Source: Rhodococcus sp. B50 | Lineage (GTDB): Bacteria > Actinomycetota > Actinomycetes > Mycobacteriales > Mycobacteriaceae | Direction: 5' to 3' | Assembly: GCF_013602415.1 (NCBI RefSeq) | Contig: NZ_WPAG02000002.1 | Coordinates: 1,116,001-1,180,000, forward strand | Length of the DNA stretch: 64,000 nt | In this document: in pieces, positions 44,022-51,615 of the stretch | Layout: every line of letters begins with the position of its first letter | Numbering within the stretch: position 1 is the stretch's first letter | Translations under genes and position numbers: made by a program | Notes under the pieces: model-generated | Databases searched by the model: none | Told to the model about the DNA's origin: nothing | Seen by the model: only the letters and a program-made list of their open reading frames with translations

Positions 44022-44246
44022 TCAGGTCATGCACACGTCGGAGAAGATGAGGACCGGCCAGCACACGATCGATCCGAGGAACGAGATCACCAGATCCACT
44101 CCGTCCATGGCGCCGAGGTGCGAGGTGTGGGTGAGGGTCCAGATCACCCCCACCAGGCCGTATGGGATGGCAACGAGGATGACGAGGCCGATGAACTCGG
44201 CGACGGTCATCTCGTAGGACAGGATCGTGCGGGCGATGGCAAGCAT
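44022..44246 (-). CDS. Small membrane protein heading the mce locus
   Basis: A 74-residue protein with two hydrophobic helices (EFIGLVILVAIPYGLVGVIW and VDLVISFLGSIVCWPVLIFS) joined by a THTSHLGAMDG loop. ATG 44246 has a perfect AGGAGG about 8 nt upstream, and the region upstream is the divergent control region with the tandem-TetR gene. I do not recognise a family. Its position as first gene before yrbEA suggests a small partner of the importer. Confidence 0.7.
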   Translation of the reverse strand: MLAIARTILSYEMTVAEFIGLVILVAIPYGLVGVIWTLTHTSHLGAMDGVDLVISFLGSIVCWPVLIFSDVCMT

Positions 44247-44581
44247 GGCGGAGCCCTCCTCGACGGATGGAAGAAAGAGCGGAGAACACGGTCCCGGTCC
44301 GGACCGGATCAGGATCGATCGAACCGGCCCGCAGGCACGACCGCCGGGGAGGTTATCAGGAACGTCCGATATTTGTGAACGTTGATTCCGAGCCTTCCGA
44401 AGTCTCGGGCCGGCCCGGGTCGATATCTTTCCCCGGCCACCGATCGCGGTGGGAGGCGGGCCGCTCGGATGGATCGGTACCGCGCCGATGTGTACTCTTC
44501 TCGCAGAACGGGTCGAGAATCCCCGCCGGAGTGACACCGATCCTCCGCGAACGACATCCAGAGTCAGTGAGGCGAACACGC
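44247..44581. promoter_or_regulatory. Divergent control region of the mce operon and its regulator
   Basis: This 335-bp stretch has no gene. It contains a direct repeat GAACGT at 44360-44365 and 44377-44382 (17 bp apart) flanking an AT-rich GATATTTGT core, which is the most AT-rich spot in the gap and a likely promoter/operator. Mce3R-type control is inferred from the neighbouring regulator. Confidence 0.4.
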
Positions 44582-45850
44582 GTGGTCGGCAAGACGTCCC
44601 CGGAACCCGGACGACGAACCCGCCCGAAGGATCGTCGTGCACGGATCGCTGCCGTCGCAGCCGTCGCCTTCGCCGAGCGCGGCTACCACGGCGTCAGTGT
44701 CGAGGACATCGCCACCGAGGTCGGTGTAACGAAATCCGCGTTGTACCGGCACTTTCCGGGGAAGTATGCACTGTTCCTGAACTCGGCGCTCATGTTGATC
44801 GAATCCCTCGAAGGCGCGCTCGACTCCGTGCCCGACGATCCCGCGTGCGATCCACGCGAGACCCTCCGCGCCCAGGTGTCCGCGATCGTCGCGGTGACCG
44901 TCGAGCAGCGTCGCTCGGCCGGGATCTACCGATGGGAACGCCGATATCTCCGGAAGGAGGACCGGCCCGCCATCCGGGAACGGTCCTGGGCGGTCAATGC
45001 CCGCATCCGTCGCACACTGCAGCGGAACCGGCCGGATCTGCCCGACGACGACGCGTTCGTGCTCGTCGCGGCGATGCTCAGTACCATCGGCAGTATCACC
45101 GTGCACAATCTGACGCTGCCCCCGCGGTACATGGAGCAACTGCTGCTCGATGCGTGCACCGCGCTCGCCGAGACACGGTTCTCCCATGCTCCCGCCCCGC
45201 CGAGGCCTGCCGTCGGCACGGATCGTCGCGGGCAGGACAACATGCGGGAGAACCTGCTGCGCTCGGCGATCGTGTTGTTCCACCAACGGGGCTACAACGA
45301 GGTCGCGGTCGAGGATATCGCTGCCACGGTCGGCCTTCCCGCCTCCGGGATCTACCGTTATTTCGTGTCGAAGGCCGACATCCTTGCTGCGGCCTTCCAC
45401 CGAGCCGCCGATCGACTCGAGACAGCCGTGGCTGCCGGGACGGCCACGACGTCCGATCCGGAGGATGCGCTGCGGTCACTGGTCTCGATCTACGTCGACC
45501 TGTCGTTCTCCCAACGGGAACTGATGTCGGTGTACTTCGCCGAGCTCGTCAACGTCCCCGAGGCGTCCCGCGCCGATCTTCGACTGCGCCAGCGCGCCAA
45601 TGTGGAGCAGTGGTCGTCCCACCTGCAGGCGATCTGCGAGGACCTGTCCGCGGCGGATGCCCGTTTCCTCATGTACGCGGCGATCAACCTGGTGCCGGAC
45701 CTCGGGGTCCTGCTGGGCACGTCCGCGGCGCAACAGCAGGTGGAGAACATCCACCGGTGCATGCTCGCAGTGTTGCTGAGCCGCTCCGCTCGTGGAGTCG
45801 ACCACGATGAGGACACCCCGTACACGCCGCCGCTGGGATCCACACACTGA
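44582..45850 (+). CDS. Tandem-TetR regulator, Mce3R-like
   Basis: A 422-residue protein with two complete TetR repressor units. The first DNA-binding domain is at about 20-66 (ARIAAVAAVAFAERGYHGVS, then VEDIATEVGVTKSALYRHFP). The second is at about 221-268 (RENLLRSAIVLFHQRGYNEV, then VEDIAATVGLPASGIYRYF). Such double TetR proteins are rare; Mce3R of mycobacteria, which represses the mce3 operon, is the well-known case and is also divergent from its mce genes. I chose GTG 44582 (GAGG upstream); GTG 44567 is possible. It probably represses the mce operon until a lipid ligand binds. Confidence 0.88.
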   Translation: MVGKTSPEPGRRTRPKDRRARIAAVAAVAFAERGYHGVSVEDIATEVGVTKSALYRHFPGKYALFLNSALMLIESLEGALDSVPDDPACDPRETLRAQVSAIVAVTVEQRRSAGIYRWERRYLRKEDRPAIRERSWAVNARIRRTLQRNRPDLPDDDAFVLVAAMLSTIGSITVHNLTLPPRYMEQLLLDACTALAETRFSHAPAPPRPAVGTDRRGQDNMRENLLRSAIVLFHQRGYNEVAVEDIAATVGLPASGIYRYFVSKADILAAAFHRAADRLETAVAAGTATTSDPEDALRSLVSIYVDLSFSQRELMSVYFAELVNVPEASRADLRLRQRANVEQWSSHLQAICEDLSAADARFLMYAAINLVPDLGVLLGTSAAQQQVENIHRCMLAVLLSRSARGVDHDEDTPYTPPLGSTH

Positions 45851-45954
45851 GCGGCGCCGCTCGGTGCCCATGAGCGGCCGATCTCGGTGCACATGAGTGC
45901 ATACCGCAGTTTCAGTCGAAATACACCTGTCCCAACCTGATCGAAGTCGCCCCA

Positions 45955-45984
45955 TTGTTTTTTGCACTTTGTTGCACATAGGCT
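45955..45984 (+). promoter_or_regulatory. Possible promoter of the nitronate monooxygenase gene
   Basis: TTGTTT (45955-45960) and TAGGCT (45979-45984) are 18 bp apart in an unusually AT-rich stretch, 40 bp before the ATG. An inverted repeat TGCAC...GTTGCA lies in the spacer. Weak consensus, called mainly from composition. Confidence 0.35.
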
Positions 45985-46024
45985 GGTGTCGGATGACCGC
46001 GCAGAGACAAGAAGGAGCCACATC

Positions 46025-47014
46025 ATGACGCTGCCACCGATCCTGTCCGGCCCACTGAGCGTGCCCCTGGTCGCTTCCCCGATGTTCATCGCATCGGGGC
46101 CGGAACTGGTGTCCGCCCAATGCCAGGCCGGTGTCATCGGATCGTTCCCGGCACTCAACGCCCGCCCCCAGTCGACGCTCGCCGACTGGCTGCAGCAGAT
46201 CACCGAGAGCAACGCCGACTACGCCACACGCCATCCCGAGCAGTACGTCGCGCCGTTCGCCGTCAACCAGATCGTGCACCGCTCCAACGAGCGGCTCGAG
46301 CAAGACCTCGAGGTCATCGTCGAGCACCGGGTGCCGATCGTGATCACCTCCTTGGGGGCGCGGGAGGAGGTCAACGAGGCCGTGCATTCCTACGGCGGCA
46401 TCGTTCTCCACGACGTGATCTCCAACGAGTTCGCCCGGAAGGCGATCGACAAGGGCGCGGACGGAATCGTCGCCGTCGCCGCGGGAGCAGGAGGACACGC
46501 CGGTGTGCAGTCGCCGTTCGCGTTGCTCCAGGAAATCCGCCGGTGGTTCGACGGCCCCCTGCTGCTGTCGGGATCCATCGCGCACGGCCGCTCCATCCTC
46601 GCCGCGCAGGCAGCCGGCGCCGACCTCGCGTACGCAGGCACGGCGTTCCTCGCGACCGGAGAAGCCCGCAACCCCGATGCCTACAAGCACATGATTGTCG
46701 ACAGCACCGCCAAGGACATCGTCTACAGCAACCTGTTCACCGGCGTGCACGGTAACTACCTGCGAGGAAGCATCGCCGCCGCCGGCCTCGACCCCGACAA
46801 CCTCCCCGAGTCGGATCCTTCCGCGATGAACTTCGGCTCCGGTGGCAGCACCGACGCCAAGGCCTGGCGCGACATCTGGGGAGCAGGTCAGGGCATCGGT
46901 GCGATCGAGTCCGTCGTCGACGTCCGCGAGCTCGTCCAGCGGCTCCGGGACGAATACGAGCAGGCCTGGACCTCGCTCGAACGTCGTCGGGTCGTCGCGA
47001 TCGACGCCGGATAG
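46025..47014 (+). CDS. Nitronate monooxygenase (2-nitropropane dioxygenase family)
   Basis: A 329-residue FMN-dependent TIM-barrel enzyme that oxidises toxic alkyl nitronates. The family features are PLVASPMFIASGPELV at the start, VAVAAGAGGHAG (about 151-162, flavin phosphate region) and LSGSIAHGRSILAAQAAGADLAYAGTAFLAT. An insertion-type loop with NYLRGSIAAAG near residue 245 fits the NMO-like class rather than enoyl-ACP reductase FabK. The ATG follows GAAGGAG. A PadR regulator begins 19 bp downstream and may control it. Confidence 0.88.
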   Translation: MTLPPILSGPLSVPLVASPMFIASGPELVSAQCQAGVIGSFPALNARPQSTLADWLQQITESNADYATRHPEQYVAPFAVNQIVHRSNERLEQDLEVIVEHRVPIVITSLGAREEVNEAVHSYGGIVLHDVISNEFARKAIDKGADGIVAVAAGAGGHAGVQSPFALLQEIRRWFDGPLLLSGSIAHGRSILAAQAAGADLAYAGTAFLATGEARNPDAYKHMIVDSTAKDIVYSNLFTGVHGNYLRGSIAAAGLDPDNLPESDPSAMNFGSGGSTDAKAWRDIWGAGQGIGAIESVVDVRELVQRLRDEYEQAWTSLERRRVVAIDAG

Positions 47015-47033
47015 CGTGGCCTAGGCTGGCCCG

Positions 47034-47666
47034 ATGTCACTCAGGTTCGCCATCCTCACCGCGCTGGTCGAGCGCGACAGCACCGGACTGGAACTGGCGC
47101 GGCGCTTCGACCGGTCGATCGGTTACTTCTGGCCGGCGACCCACCAGCAGATCTACCGCGAACTCGACCGGATGCGGGCGGGCGACCTGATCCGCGAGGT
47201 CCCGACGGACGGCAAACCCGGCCGAGGCCAGCCCCGGCGGTTCACCATCACAGCCGACGGGCGCCGGCTGCTGCGCGGCTGGATCTCCGAGAGCGAGGAT
47301 CCGGACGTGGTGCGGTCCAGTGTCTCCGTCCGCCTGCGCGCGGCCGCGGCGCTGGACGATCCCGACTCCGCACGTCCGGCGCTGGAACATCAACGCGTGT
47401 ATCGGACGGCGTTGCTCGAGCAGTATCGGGCCATCGAGCAACGCGACTTCGCCGAGGCCCGGGGCGATGCGCGGAGCACCCTGCAGCACCTCGTGCTCCG
47501 GCTCGGCATCGTCCTGGAAGAGACGTGGTTGACCTGGCTGGACGACACGCTCGACACGATCGACCGGCTCGATACGACACCGGATACTTCCGACGACCGG
47601 AGCGGAACGCTGTCGCAGGCCGAGCACGATCACACGTCGGTGCCCGACCCGATCCACGGGTCGTGA
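47034..47666 (+). CDS. PadR-family transcriptional regulator
   Basis: A 210-residue winged-helix regulator of the PadR type: ILTALVERDSTGLELARRFDRSIGYFWPATHQQIYRELDRM at the N-terminus (about 6-46) and GRGQPRRFTITADGRRLLRGW. The C-terminal helical Vir-like domain provides dimerisation. It lies 19 bp after the nitronate monooxygenase gene and probably senses a small molecule. The last 40 residues are acidic and low in structure. Confidence 0.88.
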   Translation: MSLRFAILTALVERDSTGLELARRFDRSIGYFWPATHQQIYRELDRMRAGDLIREVPTDGKPGRGQPRRFTITADGRRLLRGWISESEDPDVVRSSVSVRLRAAAALDDPDSARPALEHQRVYRTALLEQYRAIEQRDFAEARGDARSTLQHLVLRLGIVLEETWLTWLDDTLDTIDRLDTTPDTSDDRSGTLSQAEHDHTSVPDPIHGS

Positions 47667-47693
47667 GGCTGTCCGAGCTCCTCGCATGGCGGT

Positions 47694-48599
47694 TCAGTCC
47701 TGCGGATCGAGCATCGCCGCTGCTGTTGCGAGGTCGGGTTCCTCTCCGGTGCTCAATGCGAAGAGGGCGTACCCGATGGGAGCAGCCTCCCACAGGTACT
47801 TCGCCTGGGCCGCCATCCCGTCGTGGACGCGTCCGCCCGCTGCTCCGTAAGCCGCGAGGGTGACCCGGAGCATGTCCTCCCCCGCAGCCCCGTACTGGCT
47901 CGCAAGGTCGCGCGCGGGATCGTCCACGCGTGCCGTGGTCCAATCCAGAACACCCGTGACGACACCGTCCTCGTCGAGCAGGACATGCGCGGGATAGATC
48001 TCACCGTGTGTCATGACCGTGTAGTCGGGCCAGCAACTGTCGTCGTCGAGCCAGACCTTCCATGCGTCGCCGAGAGTAGACGCGACGGTGAAAGCGTCAC
48101 ACACCCGCGCGATGTCGTCCTGCCATGCCTGGCGTGCCCGGTCGGGGGTGCGCACTTCGACTCCGGCCGCACCTGCGCGTTCCGCGTCGATCGAGTGCAG
48201 ACGTGCCAGCAGCCGTCCCAGCCGCTCGGCGTAGCCGGGGTCGGCGGGGTCCATGTGCCAGACGGGTTCAGCGGCGTCGTTCAGGGTGAGTCCCGGCGCG
48301 CCGGGCAGAGCGCGGTAGGCGATGAGATCAGAAGTGTGGATCTCCCAGCGGGGCACCGCGATGCCGTCCTCGGCGAGGACGGGCCCGACCAGATCGAGGA
48401 TCCGCAATTCGTCGGCCGTTGTCGCCGCGACGTCGGGTCGGCGCGGGATGCGCAGGACCCACTGTTGCCCGGTGTCGTCGGGGGCGATGACGACGCGGTA
48501 ATCAAGTCCGGCTTCGTTCACCGTCACGCCGTCCGCCGAGAGGTGCAGGTCGTGCCGGGTGGCGAGCGAGAGGGCGTCGGTGACGTCGAAGAGGCTCAT
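47694..48599 (-). CDS. Macrolide 2'-phosphotransferase-like kinase with altered catalytic residue
   Basis: A 301-residue aminoglycoside/macrolide phosphotransferase-fold protein very like Mph enzymes: TVNEAGLDYRVVIA, QWVLRIPRRPDVAA, WLDDDSCWPDYTVMTHG, VLDWTTARVDDPARD, YALFALSTG all align to Mph(A)-type segments. The catalytic loop reads His198-Gly-Glu200 where the canonical enzymes have HGD with the base Asp200. The magnesium Asp in VLDW is kept. Whether it phosphorylates macrolides or another hydroxyl compound is open. It is divergent from an uncharacterised gene at 48749. Confidence 0.82.
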   Translation of the reverse strand: MSLFDVTDALSLATRHDLHLSADGVTVNEAGLDYRVVIAPDDTGQQWVLRIPRRPDVAATTADELRILDLVGPVLAEDGIAVPRWEIHTSDLIAYRALPGAPGLTLNDAAEPVWHMDPADPGYAERLGRLLARLHSIDAERAGAAGVEVRTPDRARQAWQDDIARVCDAFTVASTLGDAWKVWLDDDSCWPDYTVMTHGEIYPAHVLLDEDGVVTGVLDWTTARVDDPARDLASQYGAAGEDMLRVTLAAYGAAGGRVHDGMAAQAKYLWEAAPIGYALFALSTGEEPDLATAAAMLDPQD

Positions 48600-48748
48600 G
48601 CGGTTCACGCTCTCATCGCCGCACCGCTGTGGTCCACCGATTTCCTCGGGCCCCGTGAACACTCACTGCCGTTACAGGCGGGAACAGGTCGGCTCCACAC
48701 GCGTGTCCTGACCCGGAATCGCCGGCCGCTCGTGGCAATGTCCACAGA

Positions 48749-49519
48749 ATGCATCCGTACGACCAGGGGTTCGAACCTCCGCAAGCGTGCTCGGAGTGGT
48801 GCCGGGCGCGCTCGTTCGACCTGCAGGTGCTCGACGAGGGCGTCACCGTCGACCTGAAGTGGTGGAACAGTCATCTCGAGCGTGCCGGGCACGAGATCCA
48901 CCTCCGCGGACGGAATCTCGACGGACGGATCATCGATGACGGTGACGCGATCATCCAACGCAACGACCTTCGCCTCGACAGTGAACTGATCGAGGCCGAC
49001 CACGCCGGACTCGGTCTGCTGTTCCTGTGTGCGGCCTGGCGAAGTGCACACCCGAGGCGACGCGGGGCCCGACGTTTCCCCGATGTCCGAGACGTACATG
49101 CCCCGAAGGACCGGGACAGGTTCGCCAAGATCAAAGGAGTCCTCGACTACTGCGCGAAGACCAAGTCACTGCCCGACACTGCTCGGCAGACCTGGTCCGG
49201 ATGGCCGGACACCCCCGGGGTCGGCGTGCCACTGCTGGCGACCTACCTGTGGGCGGTCGAGGTCCGGACCGAGGCGGGGCCGGCGCAACTTCTCGATCAG
49301 CACGCGGTGTCGACGCTCATTCACGAAGGGTGGCTCGAGGATCCGTCGGTCGCCGATTTCACCCTGCGGCGCTACCACCGGTACGTCGAACTCCTCAACA
49401 TGTGGGCGTCGTTGATCACCACGCGTCCGGAGATGGTGGAGATGTGGCTCGTCGACCGCTGGCACGCCCGTATCTGTGAAGCCCGGGACGGGTCGCACGC
49501 GACTCCGCGATTGTTCTGA
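48749..49519 (+). CDS. Protein of unknown function
   Basis: A 256-residue soluble protein without signal peptide or membrane helix. It is rich in Trp, Arg and His, notably ACSEWCRARSFDLQV (two Cys) near the start and YVELLNMWASLITTRPEMVE near the end, with helical C-terminal half. The central GLLFLCAAWRSAHPRRRGARRF is strongly basic. I recognise no family. It is preceded by a 149-bp divergent promoter region shared with the kinase gene. Confidence 0.7.
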   Translation: MHPYDQGFEPPQACSEWCRARSFDLQVLDEGVTVDLKWWNSHLERAGHEIHLRGRNLDGRIIDDGDAIIQRNDLRLDSELIEADHAGLGLLFLCAAWRSAHPRRRGARRFPDVRDVHAPKDRDRFAKIKGVLDYCAKTKSLPDTARQTWSGWPDTPGVGVPLLATYLWAVEVRTEAGPAQLLDQHAVSTLIHEGWLEDPSVADFTLRRYHRYVELLNMWASLITTRPEMVEMWLVDRWHARICEARDGSHATPRLF

Positions 49520-49683
49520 CACCGCTCGGGTTGTCGACGCGAGGGCGCCCGAATCGGCAACGCCACGACTCCGGGGAGCACCCCACCTCGACTTCGTGCC
49601 ATCGACATGTTGGTCGCGCCGCCGGGAAGGCGTCATGATGGAGGAGTGACGCCCGCGTCGCCCGGAGCCTACTTGCTCCTCGC

Positions 49684-49706
49684 CCGGATCCGTACTCGGG
49701 ATCCGG
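49684..49706 (+). other. Perfect 8-bp hairpin in the gap before gvpA
   Basis: CCGGATCC (49684-49691) and GGATCCGG (49699-49706) pair around a 7-nt loop, in the 281-bp gap between the unknown gene and gvpA. It may terminate the upstream gene or be an operator; the rest of the gap shows nothing recognisable. Confidence 0.45.
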
Positions 49707-49800
49707 AATCGCTGTGCGCCAGTTCTGTTCACGCAATCACCGCACGCCCTTCCATCGCGGATCCGCGCAGGAGTGACCGTACGGCACGAGGAGCAGCACC

Positions 49801-50208
49801 ATGACATCGATCGAACCTTCCCGCGGTGGGGGTGGCGGCACGATGGCGCGGCCGAACTCGTCCGGCCTGGCAGACGTCATCGACACCATTCTGGACAAAG
49901 GCCTCGTGATCGACGCGTTCGTGCGGGTGTCGCTCGTCGGAATCGAGATCGTGACCATCGATGCCCGCATCGTGGTCGCCAGCGTGGACACCTACCTTCG
50001 GTTCGCGCAGGCCGTCGACAGACTGGAGATCTCGCAGACCCAGCCGAAAGGTGTGCCCGAGATCGTCGGTGGTATCGGCGGGAAGGCCGTGGAGAGCGCC
50101 GCCAAGCACAAGACCCACAGCGCCCTGGACTCCGCTGCCGAGAAGGTGCTCGGGTTCCTCGACGACGTGTCGGAGAAGCGCCAGGAAACTCCGCGGAACA
50201 AACGGTAG
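49801..50208 (+). CDS. Gas vesicle structural protein GvpA-like (orphan)
   Basis: A 135-residue protein whose residues about 20-70 match GvpA/Gvp[53 protein letters not shown]. GvpA forms the shell ribs of gas vesicles; GvpJ-type paralogues are minor components. Here a Gly-rich leader of 15 residues and a basic 65-residue C-terminal extension are added. ATG 49801 has GAGGAG about 7 nt upstream. No other gvp gene (F, G, L, N, K, O) is near, so vesicle formation from this locus alone is unlikely; the partners may be elsewhere or the protein has another role. Confidence 0.85.
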   Translation: MTSIEPSRGGGGGTMARPNSSGLADVIDTILDKGLVIDAFVRVSLVGIEIVTIDARIVVASVDTYLRFAQAVDRLEISQTQPKGVPEIVGGIGGKAVESAAKHKTHSALDSAAEKVLGFLDDVSEKRQETPRNKR

Positions 50209-50381
50209 CAGCGGTAGCGGATCGATTCCGTTTTCTGCCGGCGAAGGGAGCCATGGGCAGGACCCGGCGCGCGTGACCCGCCTGTGGTGCAGGTGGGACT
50301 TCAGGCGCCACCGAACTGTCCGACGAGCGGCCTGCCGGTCATGAGCTGAGGAACCACGCGTCGTCGCTCTATGCTCGGACG

Positions 50382-50585
50382 ATGTTCCTTCTCTTCGGTT
50401 TCGGCACCAAGCGACAGAACCTCGGTCAAGGGCAGAACCGGACGTGCCCTCGCTGCCACAACACCACGCAGTGGGCCCGAATGCGGGAGTTCAAGCAGTT
50501 CACGTTGTTCTTCGTCCCGGTTGCACGCTGGAGCCGGCGGCAGCTGGAGCAGTGCGGGATCTGCGGTACGGCCGTGGAGATCTGA
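50382..50585 (+). CDS. Small zinc-ribbon protein
   Basis: A 67-residue protein with two CxxC pairs (CPRCH near residue 22 and CGICG near residue 58) separated by KQFTLFFVPVARWSR, the pattern of the zinc_ribbon_15 family of small membrane-associated zinc ribbons. Function unknown. It is complete (ATG, TGA) and ends 7 bp before the converging enoyl-CoA hydratase gene. Confidence 0.8.
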   Translation: MFLLFGFGTKRQNLGQGQNRTCPRCHNTTQWARMREFKQFTLFFVPVARWSRRQLEQCGICGTAVEI

Positions 50586-50591
50586 GGGCGG

Positions 50592-51398
50592 TCAGTCGGG
50601 ATCGGCGAAGGCGGGGGGCCGCTCGGCCATGCGCGCGGTGACGGCCTCGATCTGATTGGGCGATCCCATCAGCTCGACCTGCAGTGTGCTTTCGAGCAAC
50701 AGCGCGGACTCCGCATCGGAGCCGGTCCACGTCTCTTCGTACAGGCGTTTGGCCGCCTGTACGGCGTGCGGCGACTTGCCGGCGATTTCGTGGGCCAGCT
50801 CCTGCGCCGCGGCCAGCGGATCGTCGGAGACATGGGTGACGAGACCGAGGGCGTCGGCCTCGGTGCCGGAAACGATGCGTCCGGTGAAGGTGAGTTCCTT
50901 CGCGACGTCCAGGCCGACGAGCCGCGGCAGGCTCTGGGTTATCCCCATATCGGGGACGAGGCCCCACTTCACTTCCATGATCGACAGTCGTGCGTCGGGC
51001 GTCGCGAAGCGGATGTCGGCGCCGAGGGCGATCTGCAGGCCGCCGCCGAAGCAATTGCCGGTGATCGCGGCGATCACCGGAGCGGGAACCCTGGACCAGC
51101 CGTAGGCCACGCGTTGGCCGTGGCCGGCGATCCGACCGCCCTCCCGTGCAAGAAGGTCTCGCGGGACGATGCCGTTCCTGTCGCCGAGACCGGTGATGTC
51201 GAGTCCGGAGCAGAAACTCTTGCCCGCCCCGTGGAGCACCACGGCGCGTACCGTGCGGTCGGTCGCGAGCTGCTCGGTGGCGTCGACGATCGCATCGAAC
51301 ATCGCCGGATCGAGCGCGTTGTGCTTCTCGGCGCGGTTCAAGGTCACGGTTGCGACACCGAACTCGTCGATCTCGATCTGCACTCTCTGCTCGCTCAT
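50592..51398 (-). CDS. Enoyl-CoA hydratase/isomerase family protein (crotonase)
   Basis: A 268-residue crotonase. The CoA oxyanion-hole motifs are FCSGLDITGL (about 61-70) and AITGNCFGGGLQIALGADIRFA (about 103-124). Near the site where classical hydratases carry the second catalytic Glu it reads EVKWGLVPDMGITQSL, where the first Glu equivalent is less clear, so it may be one of the divergent members. ATG 51398 is the start where family similarity begins. It is a stand-alone gene between the zinc-ribbon and Hsp70-like genes. Confidence 0.88.
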   Translation of the reverse strand: MSEQRVQIEIDEFGVATVTLNRAEKHNALDPAMFDAIVDATEQLATDRTVRAVVLHGAGKSFCSGLDITGLGDRNGIVPRDLLAREGGRIAGHGQRVAYGWSRVPAPVIAAITGNCFGGGLQIALGADIRFATPDARLSIMEVKWGLVPDMGITQSLPRLVGLDVAKELTFTGRIVSGTEADALGLVTHVSDDPLAAAQELAHEIAGKSPHAVQAAKRLYEETWTGSDAESALLLESTLQVELMGSPNQIEAVTARMAERPPAFADPD

Positions 51399-51615
51399 CC
51401 GCCCGAACCTCCTCGAGTTTCCATGGGGACCGGGACGTACAGACACTTCTGCCCGCGATCGCGAAGCCGACTGTACAGCAAGGACTTCGCCGCCGGCGGT
51501 GAACATCCGACGGGTTGCGACGAACGCCCTCGGTCACCCTTCGGGGACTCGCCGCCACACCGGCGCCGCCCGCCTCCGGCGTGCAGACCGTGACCGAACC
51601 GTTATAGTCGGCATC

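Noticed and set aside
45841..45870. GAGCGGCGCCGCTC palindrome after the tandem-TetR gene
   Set aside because: Could be a terminator, but the palindrome has no loop and GC-rich palindromes of this size are common by chance here.
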